NCBI GenBank assembly: GCA_005656395.1
Contig: SRSI01000052.1
Span: forward strand, 372,001 to 436,000
Direction of reading: 5' to 3'
Origin: Strongyloides papillosus
Taxonomy: Eukaryota > Nematoda > Chromadorea > Rhabditida > Strongyloididae
DNA: 64,000 bases
Of this stretch, positions 61,890 to 64,000 are shown piece by piece. The notes beneath the pieces were generated by a model that searched no databases, was not told the DNA's origin, and saw nothing but the letters and a program-made list of their open reading frames with translations. Made by a program: the position numbers and the translations under genes. Numbering within the stretch: the stretch's first letter is position 1; the number at the start of each line of letters is the position of its first letter.

Positions 61890-62903
61890 ATGTCAAATAG
61901 AAAATTCTGTTTTTCTTTAAATAAAGATGAACCTGATAAAAAAAGAATTAAAGTTGATAGTGTATTTGATGATTGTAGTGATGACGAAGAGGATGTAAGT
62001 ACGAAAATTAAATATGAAAGTGATAAAGTTCATAAAATAGAAGAAGAAGAAGATAACGATTTATATGATTATGATGCTGCATACGATCAAATACAGGCAG
62101 AGAAATTAAAAAAAATTATGAAAAAAATAGAGGATGATAATGATAAAAAACCTAAATATGTAGAAAAGATTATGGAAGCACAAAAAAAAAGAGAATTAGA
62201 TCGTTTTCTAGCTGAAGAGAGGAAAATTCAAAAAGAACGTGAAGAAGAGAAAGGAAAGTATGACGATAAAGAAGTCTTTATTTCGTCAAGTTATAGAAAG
62301 AAACTTGAGGAGATTGCTGAATTACGGAAAGCTGAAGAAGAAAAGGAAAAAGAAGACGAGTTAGTTAATGAAAAAATACTTAAACGTGGTATATTAAGAA
62401 CAGGATTACACAGGGATTTTCTACTAAATTTAGACAACGGTGAACCATCAAATAACAAAAATGAAGTTGCTTTTAGGAGTGTAAAGAATAAAAAAGATAA
62501 GAAAGATAATGTTGAACCAGAGAAATCCATTTATGATGAAGAAGAGGAAGATGAAATGAGACCTGTCATTAAACCCTCCTATTCTACAAAAGCAGATAAA
62601 AAAATTAGAGGTGGTTTAGAAATAAGGAAGAAACAAGTGGATATAATAGAAGAAGAAAAAATAGACGATGTGAATATAGATACTGAAATCACAAAAGAAA
62701 AGTTAGATAATAATATGGAAGAAAAACTACTACAAGAAGACATTAAGCCAAAAATTAATGACGTAAGAGTACTTCCTAAAGAATTAAGATTAGAAAAAAT
62801 ACGTGAAATAATGAAGCAACGAAATACGGAACCAGACATTAAAGCATATCAAAAAAGATATATGCTTAGAAAGTTGAGAGGTGAAATTGTCCCTTCAATG
62901 TAA
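61890..62903 (+). CDS. NSRP1: Nuclear speckle splicing regulatory protein 1 (NSRP1/CCDC55)
   Basis: This single-exon gene encodes 337 residues. NSRP1 is a nuclear-speckle protein that affects alternative splice-site choice. The family core is visible: DYDAAYDQIQ, then KPKYVEKIMEAQKKRE, a charged coiled coil EERKIQKEREEEKGKYDDKEVFISSSYRKKLEE, and the short block GLHRDFLLNL. The middle is acidic/basic low complexity, and the end QRNTEPDIKAYQKRYMLRK matches the RYLARK-type tail. Human NSRP1 is longer (558 residues) with an RS-like tail that is missing here, as in other short invertebrate forms. A TATAATTTAG acceptor-like site 19-20 bases before the ATG may receive a spliced leader. Confidence 0.9.
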   Translation: MSNRKFCFSLNKDEPDKKRIKVDSVFDDCSDDEEDVSTKIKYESDKVHKIEEEEDNDLYDYDAAYDQIQAEKLKKIMKKIEDDNDKKPKYVEKIMEAQKKRELDRFLAEERKIQKEREEEKGKYDDKEVFISSSYRKKLEEIAELRKAEEEKEKEDELVNEKILKRGILRTGLHRDFLLNLDNGEPSNNKNEVAFRSVKNKKDKKDNVEPEKSIYDEEEEDEMRPVIKPSYSTKADKKIRGGLEIRKKQVDIIEEEKIDDVNIDTEITKEKLDNNMEEKLLQEDIKPKINDVRVLPKELRLEKIREIMKQRNTEPDIKAYQKRYMLRKLRGEIVPSM

Positions 62904-64000
62904 ATAGTACACTTTGTTTATTAATTTTTGTTTAAATTTCATTTTATGTTTTACCAAAAAAAAACATTCTTCATTGTTTTTTAAATGTTTACATTTCTCT
63001 GTGAAATTATGACACCACATAAAATTATTTTACTTGTATAATTAAAGACCTGCAAATCTAAACATTTACGACAGCCATTTTTGATATTTAAAATTTTCCA
63101 AAGGACATTTTAAAGAGAGAACACTTTTTTCTCAACTATTCTACTTTTTAAATTGTATATGTTTTTGATATTAAAGAAATCCAAGATATGTCATAACACC
63201 GGAGCTTAATATATTTATCCGTATTAAAAAATTTCTTAAAATCTCTTTATTGAAATACTCAAACAGGGTGAAACAAACAAAAATCTAATACTCAATCTTA
63301 ACATGATCAAACGTTGTATCTTCTTGACACATTATTATGAAGTAATTTATGAGATACGAAATCATGGTCGAAAACTTTCAGAAGCCATAAATACGTAAAG
63401 AGTAGATTTATGGAGCTGATATTTTCTAGGTGGTAATATTTCACGTGGGTGTATTGTTTAAGCATATAAAAGTGGGTCTTAGATTTTTGCTTGTCCCATT
63501 TTGTTCGAGTACGTCAAGAAACATATTTTATAAATATACATAGATACATTAATATCAAAAAGATGTATTTTCTTGAGTGTAAATAAATGACGAATATTTT
63601 AATGCATCGAAAATATAATGTATAAGAAAGCAATTAAAATTACCAAAAATAAATATATTCAATATAATACAAATTAAATATTTTTATATTTTTAGAAACT
63701 CTAAAAATTAAATTAAAACGTACTTTTTGAGTATGACGTATGTTTTTCTAAAAGATTATTTTTATATTTATTTGACATAAAATATATTTATGTGTTTTTT
63801 AATACTTATTATCGAATTAATTGCGAATAAGTCATTATGTTACATCAACAAATATATTAAAAAAAATTTTATATTTGAATAACTTTTTAATTATATATAC
63901 AAAAATACATTATTTTTAAATATCAATAATAAATATGGTATTTTTTAACCGTCCCTGGTACATTACACAATGTCTTTTTCACTTTATACATACAATTCTC
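62904..64000 (+). other. Right-edge spacer with a possible promoter
   Basis: No coding frame is convincing. A CACGTG E-box (63442-63447) and a TATAAAAG box (63465-63472) lie close together in a stretch that is less AT-rich (about 63380-63530). This could be a promoter for a short noncoding RNA or for a gene beyond the right edge. Nothing recognisable follows within the window. Confidence 0.35.

Noticed and set aside
1..64000. CRISPR arrays, insertion sequences, operon-like prokaryotic structure or integrated virus
   Set aside because: No spaced direct repeats, transposase or viral replication or capsid genes were seen; gene structure is eukaryotic throughout.

Overview
This window is nuclear DNA from a nematode, most likely Strongyloides or a close relative (clade IVa). 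The evidence is a strongly AT-rich base composition, mostly very short introns (about 40-80 bp) with GT/AG ends and TTTTAG/TTTCAG acceptors, acceptor-like sites just upstream of several start codons (suggesting spliced-leader trans-splicing), and orthologues that are clearly nematode or metazoan. There is no sign of bacterial, plasmid or viral gene organisation. The species is inferred from gene style, not from a database match.

Layout, left to right. 1-5.3 kb: the 3' part of mitochondrial aconitase, an EEF1A lysine methyltransferase-like gene converging on a GNAT acetyltransferase, and an oligoribonuclease (REXO2 type). 5.3-9.6 kb: AT-rich with no gene seen. 9.6-14.6 kb: tomosyn (tom-1), an eight-exon gene ending in an R-SNARE motif. 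15.0-17.6 kb: a small cysteine-rich secreted protein, then ribosomal protein L24 and S10 genes head to head, then a small unrecognised gene. 17.6-27.4 kb: almost 10 kb without genes, holding one 239-bp element with perfect 14-bp terminal inverted repeats. 27.4-35.2 kb: TENT5-type nucleotidyltransferase, an UNC-93/MFSD11-like membrane protein and an F-box/LRR-like protein. 35.9-38.3 kb: STT3, the catalytic subunit of oligosaccharyltransferase (STT3B-like). 40.1-45.1 kb: CIAO3/NARFL-type cytosolic Fe-S assembly factor and a chondroitin polymerizing factor (mig-22 type). 48.9-55.3 kb: a Q/N-rich, probably nuclear protein with a 3.2-kb intron. 56.8-62.9 kb: a patched-related protein, NDUFS8 of complex I, RNF121 and NSRP1. 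The rest is AT-rich.

Most genes are housekeeping genes and do not form one pathway. Small links exist: aconitase, CIAO3 and NDUFS8 all concern Fe-S proteins, STT3 and the chondroitin factor concern secretory-pathway glycosylation, and L24/S10 share one intergenic promoter region. Several neighbours are packed tail to tail with 46-64 bp between stop codons, while other intervals run to many kilobases.

The observation most worth a second look is a cluster of apparent one-base frame breaks in homopolymers between 40.6 and 49.6 kb. Two are strongly supported by conserved motifs that continue in the neighbouring frame (CIAO3 and the chondroitin factor). Two more are weaker (the Q/N-rich gene). 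Because the genes are otherwise intact, a local assembly or consensus error is the leading explanation. I found no convincing undescribed biological system. The best novel elements are the palindromic 239-bp repeat, the 16-cysteine secreted protein, and the F-box-like and Q/N-rich proteins.
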